From assembly GCA_934247225.1 (NCBI GenBank), contig CAKQJE010000001.1, forward strand, positions 225,167-289,166: 64,000 nucleotides of DNA, given 5' to 3'. Shown here one piece after another: positions 1 to 7,833 of the stretch. Source of the stretch: an uncultured Clostridia bacterium. GTDB taxonomy: Bacteria; Bacillota; Clostridia; Christensenellales; Borkfalkiaceae. Below the pieces are notes generated by a model. The model had not been told where the DNA came from and ran no database searches. It saw nothing but the letters and a program-made list of their open reading frames with translations. Every line of letters starts with the position of its first letter. The first letter of the stretch is position 1. The translations under genes and the position numbers were made by a program.

Positions 1-830
1 TATCAAAACTTAAAGAAGAAAACAAGCTTTCTTACGACGTACTCGAAGCGAGCGTAAGCACGGTAACGGCGGCGGGGAACTATTCCGCGCTTTATATGTT
101 ATCGCTTAAAGCCGCCACGAAAGAGGGCGACGTTCTGATTTTCAACGGCAAACGCGAGGAAGTGAAAAATGAGGACGGAACGGTTAAAAAAGACGAAAAC
201 GGGGTTGCGGAGACGAAAGTCAACGACGACGCACAGTCGATAGTCAACAACAGTTACGTCGCTCAGTTTGACGAATACCTCGCTTCCGCGAAAAACTATC
301 TCGACAAGTTCTTAACCGACGGCGAGGTGGACGAAAAAGCCGTGGAAGACTATTTTCTTTCCGTGAGAATTAAGCAGGCGGGCAATTACAGAAAAACTTA
401 CAGAACGGACGAGCAGAAAGCGCAGGGCGTTAAAAACGAAATCGAGAGGATAAAAACCCTTCAAAAAACCTATCTCACCGTTGTCGGCGCAATCGAAAAA
501 GCCGCGGCGGAGGGCGTGGATTTGTATTGGTATTGCGATTTCGCCCCTACGGAAGAATATAAAAAAGAACACGTTCCTTACGGCATAGATTTATATAAAC
601 TCAATCAGAAAGCAATGGAAACCGAAAATTCCGAAAAGGAAAAACTTTCGGATATATGGTATTTCTGGGAGTATATCGAAAACGAAAACGGAGATAAAGA
701 CCCCGAAAGACGTTCGGACGGGCTTGTTTTGTCGGTGTTCAATTTCGGAAAAGATCAACCCGATCTCGATTTCGAGTCGCTTGCCGTAATCGAAAACGCG
801 ATTAAAACATTCAGCGATTATGCAGACTAA
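1..830 (+). CDS. C-terminal part of an unrecognised protein (5' end outside window)
   Basis: The reading frame is open from base 3 of the window and ends at a stop at 828-830, so the start lies upstream; about 275 residues are visible. It is charged, rich in Lys, Glu and Asp, with a predicted helical middle and aromatic-rich patches (LYWYCDF, DIWYFWEY). No membrane segment, nucleotide-binding loop or family motif is recognisable. A long soluble helical fragment of this type could belong to an exported lipoprotein, but the N-terminus that would show a signal peptide is missing. Its last 11 bases overlap the start of tmk, suggesting co-transcription. I do not assign a function. Confidence 0.6.
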   Translation, partial: SKLKEENKLSYDVLEASVSTVTAAGNYSALYMLSLKAATKEGDVLIFNGKREEVKNEDGTVKKDENGVAETKVNDDAQSIVNNSYVAQFDEYLASAKNYLDKFLTDGEVDEKAVEDYFLSVRIKQAGNYRKTYRTDEQKAQGVKNEIERIKTLQKTYLTVVGAIEKAAAEGVDLYWYCDFAPTEEYKKEHVPYGIDLYKLNQKAMETENSEKEKLSDIWYFWEYIENENGDKDPERRSDGLVLSVFNFGKDQPDLDFESLAVIENAIKTFSDYAD

Positions 831-1569
831 CAATAACATATGCGGCAACGACGCAGGCGACGCACGCGGCAATATATGCGGTAACGCTTGCGGAAAAAAC
901 GATAAAAGTGACAAGAACGACATAAGCGATAAAAGCGGCAATATACGCGGCGCGTTTATTTCGCTCGAAGGCGGCGACGGCTCGGGAAAATCCACTCAGC
1001 TTAAACTTTTAACCGATTATCTTACCGAAAACGGGTATGACTGCGTTTTCACGCGCGAACCGGGCGGAACGAAAATTTCCGAGAAGATCCGCGAGATAAT
1101 CTTAGACGCCGCAAACAAAGAAGAAACCGACGAAACGGAAGCGCTTTTATATGCCGCAGCTCGCGCGCAACTCGTAAAAGAAGTGATAATCCCGTCGGTT
1201 AAAAACGGAAAAATCGTCGTGTGCGACAGGTTTATCGATTCGTCGGTTGCGTATCAGGGCTATGCGAGAGGTCTCGGAAAGGATTTTATCGATAAAATAA
1301 ATTCTTACCCGATAGAACATTGCATGCCCGACGTGACATTGTTTTTCGACATTACGCCCGAAAGAGCGTTTCTGAGAAAAGGCGGCGCGGATAAAAACGA
1401 CAGAATAGAGCAAAGCGGCAGAGAATTCCACGAAAAGGTTTACGAGGGGTATAAAAAGCAACTCGAAGACTTTCCCGAAAGGATAGCGGCGATAAACGCC
1501 GAGCAAAGCGTGGAAAAGGTGTTCGAGGACGTTTTAAGCGTTTTAAGAAACAGAAAAATCATCAGATAA
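820..1569 (+). CDS. tmk: Thymidylate kinase with low-complexity N-terminal extension
   Basis: Phosphorylates dTMP to dTDP with ATP in the cytosolic dTTP pathway. The P-loop EGGDGSGKST lies near residues 51-60, followed by FTREPGGT, the DR of the dTMP site (VVCDRFIDSS) and the SVAYQGYARG segment typical of bacterial Tmk. The kinase fold starts only at about residue 45. Before it is a repetitive stretch rich in Asn, Gly, Asp, Lys and Ser (ICGNDAGDARGNICGN), so the protein has 249 residues against the usual 205-215. There is no internal ATG between the extension and the P-loop, so the start at 820, overlapping the previous gene, is the only standard ATG. It heads the conserved tmk-holB-ricT order. 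Confidence 0.93.
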   Translation: MQTNNNICGNDAGDARGNICGNACGKNDKSDKNDISDKSGNIRGAFISLEGGDGSGKSTQLKLLTDYLTENGYDCVFTREPGGTKISEKIREIILDAANKEETDETEALLYAAARAQLVKEVIIPSVKNGKIVVCDRFIDSSVAYQGYARGLGKDFIDKINSYPIEHCMPDVTLFFDITPERAFLRKGGADKNDRIEQSGREFHEKVYEGYKKQLEDFPERIAAINAEQSVEKVFEDVLSVLRNRKIIR

Positions 1570-1616
1570 TAAGAAACAAAAAATCATCGGATAAAGAGAT
1601 AAAGGTGCTTCGATAA

Positions 1617-2558
1617 GTGAACGGGATTGCGGAAAAACTGATAAAAAATACCAACGCGTACAGGATTATCCGCGGCGATAAAAAACGCGGGGAACTCGGC
1701 CACGCGTATCTGATTGTTTGCCCGGACGGGATAATGCTCAGATCTTATATGAAGATTTTCGCTTCTCTTATTATGTGCGAAAACGGCGACGCTTGCGGAG
1801 ATTGCCGCCCGTGCAGACTCATCGAAAAGGAAGCATATGCGGACTGCGATTTTTACCCGAAGGAGGGCGACAAAATCAAGACCGCGGACAGCGACGACCT
1901 CGTTTCGAAAACGATAGTTAAGCCGATTGAAAACGATTTGCGCCTTTTCGTTTTGTGCGGAGCGGAGAATATGACCGCCGAGGCGCAGAATAAAATACTC
2001 AAAACTTTGGAAGAACCGCCCGAAAACGTCTGCATTTTAATAGGCGCGGTGTCCGATTCGACAATTCTTCCCACGGTTAAATCCCGCGTGAAAAGGCTCG
2101 ATATTCCGCCTTTTTCGGACAGCGAAGTGCGCGAAGCGTTAAGAGGCGAATATCCGGATTCGACGAAGCTCGACTCGGCAATCGCGCTCGGCGGCGGAAA
2201 AATCGGAAGCGTAATCAAGTCCTATCAGGACGGAGAAATCGAAAAACTGAGAATTTTCTGCGAAGAAGTGCTGTTTTCGATGCGTTCGTCCAAAGAAGTC
2301 GCGGCGTATTCGAGCAAAATAAACAAGGATAATTTAAAGGATTTCGTCACGATACTCAAAAGCGAAGTAGCGAAATTGCTTGTTAAAGATAAATTAAAGG
2401 CAAAGGAAAACGGTTACACGACAGGCGCGCTCATAGCGATAGCGGACATGCTTACCGAAAAGGAACGCGCGATATATTTCAACGCCAACACGACGATGGT
2501 GGCGGACGGAATTTTGTTGTCGATATTAGGAGAAAAATATAAATGGCAGAGGTTGTAG
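1617..2558 (+). CDS. holB: DNA polymerase III delta' subunit-like clamp-loader protein
   Basis: Clamp-loader ATPase-fold subunit of the replisome. It is 313 residues, starting at a GTG preceded by an AAAGGTG ribosome site. A zinc-finger-like cysteine cluster (CENGDACGDCRPC) follows the first helix, and the AAA+ signature NKILKTLEEPPENV is clear. The expected Walker A position reads CPDGIMLRSYMKIF, so the P-loop lysine is lost. This fits a delta' subunit that does not hydrolyse ATP. The SRC motif of the family appears as SRV. It overlaps the next gene by 16 bases and sits between tmk and ricT as in many Firmicutes. Confidence 0.88.
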   Translation: MNGIAEKLIKNTNAYRIIRGDKKRGELGHAYLIVCPDGIMLRSYMKIFASLIMCENGDACGDCRPCRLIEKEAYADCDFYPKEGDKIKTADSDDLVSKTIVKPIENDLRLFVLCGAENMTAEAQNKILKTLEEPPENVCILIGAVSDSTILPTVKSRVKRLDIPPFSDSEVREALRGEYPDSTKLDSAIALGGGKIGSVIKSYQDGEIEKLRIFCEEVLFSMRSSKEVAAYSSKINKDNLKDFVTILKSEVAKLLVKDKLKAKENGYTTGALIAIADMLTEKERAIYFNANTTMVADGILLSILGEKYKWQRL

Positions 2559-3421
2559 GCATAAAATTTAAACATTCCGGAAAGGTGTACTTTTTCAATC
2601 CGGTTAAAATGGTATTAAAAAGGGGCGACGGAGTGATTGTCGAAACGGCGAGAGGGGTGGAATACGGAAAAGTGCTTACGCCCCCCGGCGAAGTTTCGGA
2701 CGATAAAATCGTTCAGCCGTTGAAACCGATAATGAGAAGAGCCACGCCCGAAGACGAGGCGAGGGTGAAAAAAAACGAAGCCAAGGTAAGCGACGCAATG
2801 AAGCTTGCCAACGAAAAAATTGCGGCGAGAGGGCTTAAAATGAAGCTTATCGACGCGGAATTCGCTTTCGAGGGCGGCAAAGTCGTGTTTTATTTCACCG
2901 CCGCGGGCAGAATAGATTTCAGAGAACTCGTCAAAGACCTTGCTTCGGCGTTCCATATAAGGATAGAACTTCGCCAGGTCGGCATAAGAGACGAAACGAG
3001 AATTTTAGGCGGAATCGCTCCGTGCGGCAGAGTATGTTGCTGTGCGAGCTGTATGCCCGATTTCAGAAAAGTAACGATAAAAATGGCAAAAACGCAGGGT
3101 CTTTCGCTCAATCCTACAAAGATAAGCGGACTTTGCGGCAGGCTTATGTGCTGTCTCGAATACGAGAACGAGCATTACAGCGAAGCGTTCAAGAAAATGC
3201 CTAAGGTCGGAAGCGAGGTTACTACGCCCGATGGCAAAGCCACCGTCGTTTCCAACAATATGCTTAAATTCATCGTAAAGGTAAAAACCACGAATTCGGA
3301 CGGCAGTTTCGCTTATAAAGATTTTCCGCTTTCGGATATAAAATTCAAAAAGAATGCGGCTAAGGACGACGATCAGCCTTCTCAGGAAGAATTGAAAGAA
3401 ATAAAAGATCTTTTAGACTAA
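2543..3421 (+). CDS. ricT: PSP1-domain protein RicT (YaaT)
   Basis: A 292-residue PSP1-family protein. In Bacillus, RicT/YaaT works with RicA and RicF in an Fe-S-containing complex that affects RNA maturation by RNase Y and the sporulation phosphorelay; the role here is inferred from family and position. The conserved cysteine clusters (CGRVCCCASCMPDF and CGRLMCCLEYE) in the central PSP1 domain are intact, as is the LNPTKISGLCGR stretch. Translation is coupled to holB through a 16-base overlap. The C-terminus is acidic and lysine-rich. No RicA or RicF gene is visible in this window. Confidence 0.9.
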   Translation: MAEVVGIKFKHSGKVYFFNPVKMVLKRGDGVIVETARGVEYGKVLTPPGEVSDDKIVQPLKPIMRRATPEDEARVKKNEAKVSDAMKLANEKIAARGLKMKLIDAEFAFEGGKVVFYFTAAGRIDFRELVKDLASAFHIRIELRQVGIRDETRILGGIAPCGRVCCCASCMPDFRKVTIKMAKTQGLSLNPTKISGLCGRLMCCLEYENEHYSEAFKKMPKVGSEVTTPDGKATVVSNNMLKFIVKVKTTNSDGSFAYKDFPLSDIKFKKNAAKDDDQPSQEELKEIKDLLD

Positions 3422-3487
3422 ATTGCAGGCTCAAACGACTAACCGAAAAAATTTAATAAAAAATATAAAAATTTTACCGAAAAACTA

Positions 3488-3516
3488 TATACAAATTCTA
3501 TCGTTTGTGCTATAAT
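3488..3516 (+). promoter_or_regulatory. Extended -10 promoter for the ferredoxin gene
   Basis: TATACA (3488-3493), 17 bases, TATAAT (3511-3516), with TG one base before the -10 (TGCTATAAT). It lies about 85 bases before the ferredoxin ATG and after the ricT stop, so it starts a new transcript. Confidence 0.7.
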
Positions 3517-3600
3517 ACAGTGGTAAAAACGCGCAGGCGGGCGGAGAACTTTGCCGAAAAGCGCGAGAATAAATTAAAAATAAATCGGAGGTAAAAAACT

Positions 3601-3771
3601 ATGGCTTATAAAATTACCGACGCTTGCATTATGTGCGGTGCTTGCGCTGAAAATTGCCCCGTAGCTGCTATTTCGGAAGGCGATTCTCAGTATGTAATCG
3701 ATGCGGATACCTGCATCAGCTGTGGCGCTTGCGCGGGTACTTGTCCCGTAGGAGCTCCCGTAGAAGAGTAA
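3601..3771 (+). CDS. 2x[4Fe-4S] ferredoxin
   Basis: A 56-residue ferredoxin of the clostridial type, a soluble electron carrier. Two cluster motifs are complete: CIMCGACAENCP near residues 9-20 and CISCGACAGTCP near residues 38-49, each CxxCxxC with a trailing CP. The start is the ATG at 3601, with a GGAGG ribosome site eight bases upstream. A promoter precedes it and a strong terminator follows, so it is probably its own short, highly expressed transcript. The small size and low pI are usual for the family. The redox partner cannot be told from the neighbours. Confidence 0.96.
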   Translation: MAYKITDACIMCGACAENCPVAAISEGDSQYVIDADTCISCGACAGTCPVGAPVEE

Positions 3772-3782
3772 AAAAAACGGAG

Positions 3783-3817
3783 AAGCGGCTGTCGCTTAAA
3801 AGCGACAGCCGCTTTTT
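3783..3817 (+). terminator. Rho-independent terminator after ferredoxin
   Basis: Perfect 15-base stem (AAGCGGCTGTCGCTT and its complement) followed by a T-run. The next gene starts 13 bases later. Confidence 0.92.
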
Positions 3818-3829
3818 AAAAATTACGAA

Positions 3830-4510
3830 ATGCAAATAAAAGAAAACGAAACGCTCGAAGATCTTCTGATCGACGGGCTTAAAATCATACAGGATAAAAC
3901 GCTTTATCGTTTTTCGAGCGATTCCGTGCTGCTTTCCAAGTTCGCGTCATTTAAAAAGGGCGACGTGGTAGCGGATTTCTGTTCGGGGTCGGGGATTGTC
4001 GGCATACATTATTATGCGCTTCATAAAACCGTGAAAAAGGTTTACGAGTTCGAACTCCAAAAATGTCTCAGCGATTTAGCCGAAAAAACCGTCGAATATA
4101 ACGGTTTGGAGGGCAAAATCGAGTGCGTGAACCTTTCGCTTCAAGAAATATCGAAAGAATATAACGATTTTTTCTCGTTGATTCTTTGTAACCCGCCGTA
4201 TAAAAAATTGAACGGCGGAGAAAGAAATCCGAACGATCATATCGCCGTTTGCAGACACGAAATAACGATAACGCTCGAAGAAATAGTGGAAATCACCGCA
4301 AAAAAACTCAAAAACGGCGGCAGGCTCTGCATGTGTCAGAGAACGGAACGGCTCGCCGACGTGATTTACGAGATGAGAAAAAACAATCTCGAACCCGTCA
4401 AACTTCAATTCGTCACGAGCGGTCAGTCCGAAAAACCGTATTTATTCCTTATCGAAGGCAGAAAAGGGATAAAACCGCAGTTTTTCGTGGCGGAAAATAT
4501 AAAAAATTAA
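3830..4510 (+). CDS. tRNA(adenine-N6)-methyltransferase-like protein (YabB/TrmN6 family)
   Basis: A 226-residue SAM-dependent methyltransferase. Motif I is VADFCSGSGIVGI (about residues 46-58) and the catalytic N6-adenine motif is LCNPPYKK (about 120-127). The N-terminal phrase LKIIQDKTLYRFSSDSVLLSKF is typical of the YabB/YfiC (TrmN6) group, which modifies A37 of tRNA(Val) in E. coli. The exact target here is inferred. It is followed nine bases later by rsmI, reproducing the Bacillus yabB-yabC neighbourhood. No clear ribosome site precedes the ATG at 3830, and the region just upstream is the ferredoxin terminator, so expression depends on read-through or an unseen promoter. Confidence 0.85.
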   Translation: MQIKENETLEDLLIDGLKIIQDKTLYRFSSDSVLLSKFASFKKGDVVADFCSGSGIVGIHYYALHKTVKKVYEFELQKCLSDLAEKTVEYNGLEGKIECVNLSLQEISKEYNDFFSLILCNPPYKKLNGGERNPNDHIAVCRHEITITLEEIVEITAKKLKNGGRLCMCQRTERLADVIYEMRKNNLEPVKLQFVTSGQSEKPYLFLIEGRKGIKPQFFVAENIKN

Positions 4511-4519
4511 GGAAAAACC

Positions 4520-5326
4520 ATGCTATATTTTGTTTCGACGCCCGTCGGAAATTTAAAAGACATATCGCTACGCGCGCTCGAAGTTTTAAATTCGGTCGAC
4601 ATAATCGCCTGCGAGGACACGAGAACGTCCTTAAAACTTTTAAATCATTACGAAATAAAAAAGCCACTCGTCGCATATCATAAATTTAACGAAACCGTTG
4701 CCGCCGAAAAGCTTGTAGAGGAGCTTAAAAAAGGCAAAAACATCGCCGTTATAACGGACGCAGGCACGCCCGTCGTGTCCGATCCCGGCAACGTTCTGTC
4801 GACGATTTTAAGGGAAAACGGCTTGGAATATACGGCTATTCCCGGCGCGACGGCTTTCGTTCCCGCGCTTATTTTGTCGGGACTTCCCGCTTCGCGTTTT
4901 GCGTTCGTCGGCTTTCTGCCGGACAAGAAAAAGGACAGGGAAGAGCTGCTCGCAAAATATAAAAATCTCGATATGACGCTCATATTTTATTCCGCCCCGC
5001 ACGATTTAAAAGACGACCTTGAAACGCTTTTTGCGGCGTTCGGCGCGAGAAAAGCCGCCGTGTGCAAGGAGATAACAAAAATCCACGAGGGCGCGGAACT
5101 TATCACGCTCGGCGATAAGTTAAGCGAAGAAACGCCGAAAGGCGAATACGTGATAATCGTCGAAGGCGGGAAAGAAGAAGAGAACGTTTTGACAAAACTT
5201 CCGATAAAAGAGCATATTTTATATTATATAAATAGCGGACTTGACAAAAAAGACGCCGTCAAAGCCGTGGCGAAGGACAGAAATCTGCCGAAGTCCGAAG
5301 TGTACAAACACTCGATAGACTTATGA
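4520..5326 (+). CDS. rsmI: 16S rRNA 2'-O-ribose C1402 methyltransferase
   Basis: RsmI methylates the ribose of C1402 in 16S rRNA using SAM. The 268-residue protein has the tetrapyrrole-methylase fold: STPVGNLKDISLRA at the N-terminus, ACEDTRTSLKLLNHY, the ITDAGTPVVSDPG loop and PGATAFVPALILSG. Length is near the usual 275-290. A GGAAAAACC ribosome site precedes the ATG. It follows the methyltransferase gene by nine bases, so both decoding-centre and anticodon modification genes appear co-expressed. Nothing is missing from the family motifs. Confidence 0.95.
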   Translation: MLYFVSTPVGNLKDISLRALEVLNSVDIIACEDTRTSLKLLNHYEIKKPLVAYHKFNETVAAEKLVEELKKGKNIAVITDAGTPVVSDPGNVLSTILRENGLEYTAIPGATAFVPALILSGLPASRFAFVGFLPDKKKDREELLAKYKNLDMTLIFYSAPHDLKDDLETLFAAFGARKAAVCKEITKIHEGAELITLGDKLSEETPKGEYVIIVEGGKEEENVLTKLPIKEHILYYINSGLDKKDAVKAVAKDRNLPKSEVYKHSIDL

Positions 5327-5383
5327 TTTTGCCCACGGATTTGTCTATAAATTTACGGTAAACGAAAAAATAAATAAAATAGC

Positions 5384-5412
5384 TTGTATTTTGTTTATTT
5401 TCGTGTTATAAT
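5384..5412 (+). promoter_or_regulatory. Promoter of the BspA-type lipoprotein gene
   Basis: TTGTAT (5384-5389), 17 bases, TATAAT (5407-5412). It lies 28 bases before the ATG at 5441 and excludes an upstream TTG start at 5384. Confidence 0.8.
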
Positions 5413-5440
5413 TAAACATATAAAGTGTAAGAGGTACGAT

Positions 5441-6145
5441 ATGAAAAGACTTGTTTCGTTTCTTTTCTGTATAGCGTTCGCGCTTACGGGGCTATGCTCC
5501 TGTTTGTCTACGGGTTTACCTACGTCGGACGAGAAATATTTCAAATTCGAAAAAATCGTCGACGACGAGGGTAACGAATGTTATTCCGTTGCCGCAAACG
5601 AAGCCGAGACGGAATATCCGAAAACGTTGAAGCTCCCGACCGAGCATGACGGCAAAAAAGTTATCGCCGTGTCGAGTTCGGGTTTTAAAGCGTTTAAAGA
5701 CCTTGAAAAACTTATAATTCCTTACGGTTACGAGAAAATCGGTACCGACGCTTTTAACGGACTTTTGAAGCTTTCTAACGTTACGCTCGCTCAGGCGGGA
5801 GATGACGACGAAGCCAATCTTACCGTAGGTCACAGTGCGTTTGCAGATTGCGCCGCGCTTACGGAAGTGTATTTCGGCAGAGGCGTTAAAGTTATCGAAG
5901 CTTATGCGTTCAAATCCACGAGAGTGCTTCGCGTCGAACTTTCGGCTGTCGTAACGCTCGGCGATTACGCGTTTATGGACTGCACAGCTTTAACCTATGT
6001 GTTTATCCCCGGAACGCTCACCGCAGGCGGCGTAGGCTTACACCCTCCGTTTTACGGTTGCAACAGCAAAACCGAATTCGTCATCGACGAAAACGCGCGT
6101 TTAAGCGGCGTTTCGGTCGAGCTTTTAACTCAAAATTTAACTTAA
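5441..6145 (+). CDS. Small BspA-type leucine-rich-repeat lipoprotein
   Basis: A 234-residue predicted lipoprotein. The signal peptide MKRLVSFLFCIAFALTG is followed by a lipobox-like LCSC, so the cysteine near residue 20 would be lipidated and the protein anchored on the outer face of the membrane. The body carries three or four LRR_5 (BspA/Treponema pallidum type) repeats, recognisable as 'SSGFKAFKDLEKLIIP', 'HSAFADCAALTEVYF' and 'DYAFMDCTALTYVFIP'. Such repeats usually mediate adhesion or protein contacts. The start at 5441 was chosen because it has a GAGG ribosome site and sits just after the promoter. It is related in repeat type to the 1026-residue protein at 13834-16914. Confidence 0.85.
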   Translation: MKRLVSFLFCIAFALTGLCSCLSTGLPTSDEKYFKFEKIVDDEGNECYSVAANEAETEYPKTLKLPTEHDGKKVIAVSSSGFKAFKDLEKLIIPYGYEKIGTDAFNGLLKLSNVTLAQAGDDDEANLTVGHSAFADCAALTEVYFGRGVKVIEAYAFKSTRVLRVELSAVVTLGDYAFMDCTALTYVFIPGTLTAGGVGLHPPFYGCNSKTEFVIDENARLSGVSVELLTQNLT

Positions 6146-6163
6146 ATAAAAACATAAAGTCAG

Positions 6164-6189
6164 AAATGCCGCCTAACGGCGGCATTTTT
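6164..6189 (+). terminator. Terminator after the small BspA-type gene
   Basis: AAATGCCGCC / GGCGGCATTT hairpin with a four-base loop and T-run, 18 bases after the stop. Confidence 0.9.
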
Positions 6190-6212
6190 GTTCTTATCGG
6201 ACAAGGAGAATT

Positions 6213-6794
6213 ATGGATTACGATTTTTTCGCATATTTATCGAGAATGAAATACATAAAGCGTTGGGCGCTTATGCACTCCACAACGGAAGAAAACATAA
6301 TGGAGCATAGCCTTCAAGTTGCGGAAATCGCCCACGCGATAGCGCTTATCAAAAATAAAATGTTCGGCGGAAACGTGGACGAATATAAGGTTATGTGCCT
6401 TGCCGTTTACCACGAGGCGAGCGAGGTTATAACGGGCGATCTGCCCACGCCTATCAAATACTTCAATTCGCAGATAAACACCGCTTATAAGGACTTGGAA
6501 ACGCTTGCCTGCGAGAAACTTATAGACAAGCTTCCCGAAGAACTTAAACCGAATTACAGGGAGTTCATTCTCGACGATAAGGGTACGGAAGAGCATAAAA
6601 TAATGAAAGCCGCCGACCGTATCGCCGCATACATAAAATGCGCCGAAGAGGTTAAAAGCGGCAACAAAGAATTTTTGAAAGCAAAAGAGAGTATCGGAAA
6701 AGACATCCGGGCGATAGACGATATCGCGGTGAAGTATTTTATAAAAAACATACTCCCGAGCTTCGAAAAAACTCTCGACGAACTCGAACTTTGA
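6213..6794 (+). CDS. HD-domain 5'-deoxynucleotidase, YfbR-like
   Basis: A 193-residue HD-superfamily phosphohydrolase. It matches YfbR: KRWALMHSTTEENIMEHSL carries the first metal His, YHEASEVITGDLPTP carries the HE/D pair and family signature, and KIMKAADRIAAY carries the late Asp. YfbR removes the phosphate from deoxyribonucleoside 5'-monophosphates and so tunes dNTP pools. The usual HD dyad appears as HE (YHEASEV), where E. coli YfbR has HD. This is a visible substitution that may alter metal binding, although related Firmicute sequences could share it. An AAGGAGAA ribosome site precedes the ATG. Confidence 0.9.
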   Translation: MDYDFFAYLSRMKYIKRWALMHSTTEENIMEHSLQVAEIAHAIALIKNKMFGGNVDEYKVMCLAVYHEASEVITGDLPTPIKYFNSQINTAYKDLETLACEKLIDKLPEELKPNYREFILDDKGTEEHKIMKAADRIAAYIKCAEEVKSGNKEFLKAKESIGKDIRAIDDIAVKYFIKNILPSFEKTLDELEL

Positions 6795-6868
6795 TTTCGG
6801 GAATAGACGTCGATTACATTCTAAAAACATGGCTATAAGTCGATTAACAAGAGATTTTTATTATATAA

Positions 6869-6906
6869 GCCACGGCTCGGGCGGAAATTTCCGCCCGAGC
6901 CGTGGC
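6869..6906. terminator. Bidirectional terminator between yfbR-like gene and XRE regulator
   Basis: Perfect 17-base inverted repeat (GCCACGGCTCGGGCGGA and its complement) between two converging genes, with T-rich flanks on both strands. Confidence 0.88.
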
Positions 6907-6940
6907 ATTTTCAACGGGCTATAAACCCTTTTAAATATTT

Positions 6941-7153
6941 TTATTTTTTCAGACCTAAAATCTCGTCTGCGGAAACGTCGAGAACTTCGCATAAATTGGC
7001 AAAGGTGTCGATCGCGGGGAATTTGTCGAGCCGCAGATATTTGCTTATGGTAGACGGGTTGACTCCGAGCTTTTCCGCAATTTCTTTTTGCGTTAAATTG
7101 CTCGATTTTATCTCTTCCCGCAGTCTTTTTTGAATGTCTTTCAATTCTATCAT
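6941..7153 (-). CDS. XRE-family helix-turn-helix repressor (70 aa)
   Basis: A compact Cro/C1-type DNA-binding protein. The helix-turn-helix is LTQKEIAEKLGVNPSTISKYL (residues about 19-39), followed by the FANLCEVLDVSADEIL helix typical of XRE regulators. There is no extra sensor domain, so it probably acts as a small dimeric repressor. The start at 7153 removes a 15-residue upstream stretch that would overlap the promoter. The -10 box TATAAT is exactly six bases before this ATG, and no ribosome site exists. This predicts a leaderless mRNA. Two copies of a GGCACAA(C/T)GTGC palindrome flank its promoter, consistent with autoregulation. Confidence 0.87.
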   Translation of the reverse strand: MIELKDIQKRLREEIKSSNLTQKEIAEKLGVNPSTISKYLRLDKFPAIDTFANLCEVLDVSADEILGLKK

Positions 7154-7222
7154 ACAAAAATTATAGCACGTTGTGCCTTTTTTACTTGGCAAAGGCACAA
7201 TGTGCCATTATAATTTAAAATG
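7154..7222. promoter_or_regulatory. Divergent promoters with paired operator palindromes
   Basis: On the minus strand an extended -10 (TGCTATAAT, TATAAT at 7165-7160) lies six bases before the XRE ATG. On the plus strand TATAAT lies at 7209-7214, five bases before an ATG at 7220 that opens only a 13-codon frame. Two related palindromes, GCACGTTGTGCC (7167-7178) and GGCACAATGTGCC (7194-7206), are placed in opposite orientation around the shared region. They are the obvious operator candidates for the XRE protein. Confidence 0.7.
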
Positions 7223-7374
7223 AGCAAACGAATGTGGACTGTTCTGTTGCTTTATTTTTAAATCTTAATGTCAAAACAATTCAAAAAGTATGCGAACAAG
7301 CTATAGATATGATTTTTTGTCTTTATGACAGAAAAAATACGTCATTTTGAAAAATAAAACAAGGAGAAAGGGAA

Positions 7375-7645
7375 ATGAAAAAAATATTACTTATTATAGT
7401 CACGCTTTTAACCGCGATTATGGCAACGTTTGCACTTGCTTCGTGCGGCGGGAAAGGCGATTGCTTTGAAAGCGACAAAAACGGTTCGGGAACAAGCCTG
7501 AGCATATGCGTACACATTTGTGGGTGTGATTCATTCTTTTGAAAAAACCGACGGCACGTCTTCTTGTTCAGATGACGTTTATACTAAAAAATGCACGGTG
7601 TGCGGTTATGAAACGAATGAAGAAGATGAAGTCGATATTCCTTGA
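7375..7645 (+). pseudogene. Decayed small lipoprotein gene (frameshifted)
   Basis: An ATG at 7375 with a strong AAGGAGAAAGGG ribosome site opens a lipoprotein signal, MKKILLIIVTLLTAIMATFA, ending in the lipobox LASC. The frame stops at 7542 after 55 residues. A second frame continues without a start from about 7502 to the stop at 7643-7645. It reads HSFEKTDGTSSCSDDVYTKK then CTVCGYETNEE, which resembles the Cys-pair and HSHEFEK motif of the large BspA protein in this window (CSCGARSE). The two pieces are best explained as one gene broken by one or two small indels. Either piece could still be expressed as the 55-residue lipoprotein. Confidence 0.55.
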
Positions 7646-7707
7646 GCGGTGAGGCGTTTATGTCGGTTTTTTGTCGTTTTTCTTTTATAAAAAATATATA
7701 AAAATCA

Positions 7708-7723
7708 GGCTATAAGTCGATTA
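7708..7723 (+). repeat. Dispersed 16-nt intergenic repeat, copy 2
   Basis: GGCTATAAGTCGATTA occurs identically at 6831-6846, 7708-7723 and 41204-41219, always between genes. Shorter matches occur inside genes. Confidence 0.75.
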
Positions 7724-7772
7724 GCTTGATAAAAATCGTTTAATTACATTGATAAAAATTTAAGATATAACG

Positions 7773-7804
7773 AAAAAGCGTTGCTATGAAAGCAACGCTT
7801 TTTG
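7773..7804 (-). terminator. Terminator of fba
   Basis: AAAAAGCGTTGCT / AGCAACGCTTTTT hairpin 30 bases past the fba stop on the minus strand. Confidence 0.9.
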
Positions 7805-7833
7805 TTTGTAATTTAAAGATTAAGCCGAGCGGA

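Noticed and set aside
5384..5440. Upstream TTG start for the small BspA lipoprotein
   Set aside because: The stretch contains the promoter; the ATG at 5441 gives a proper lipoprotein signal.
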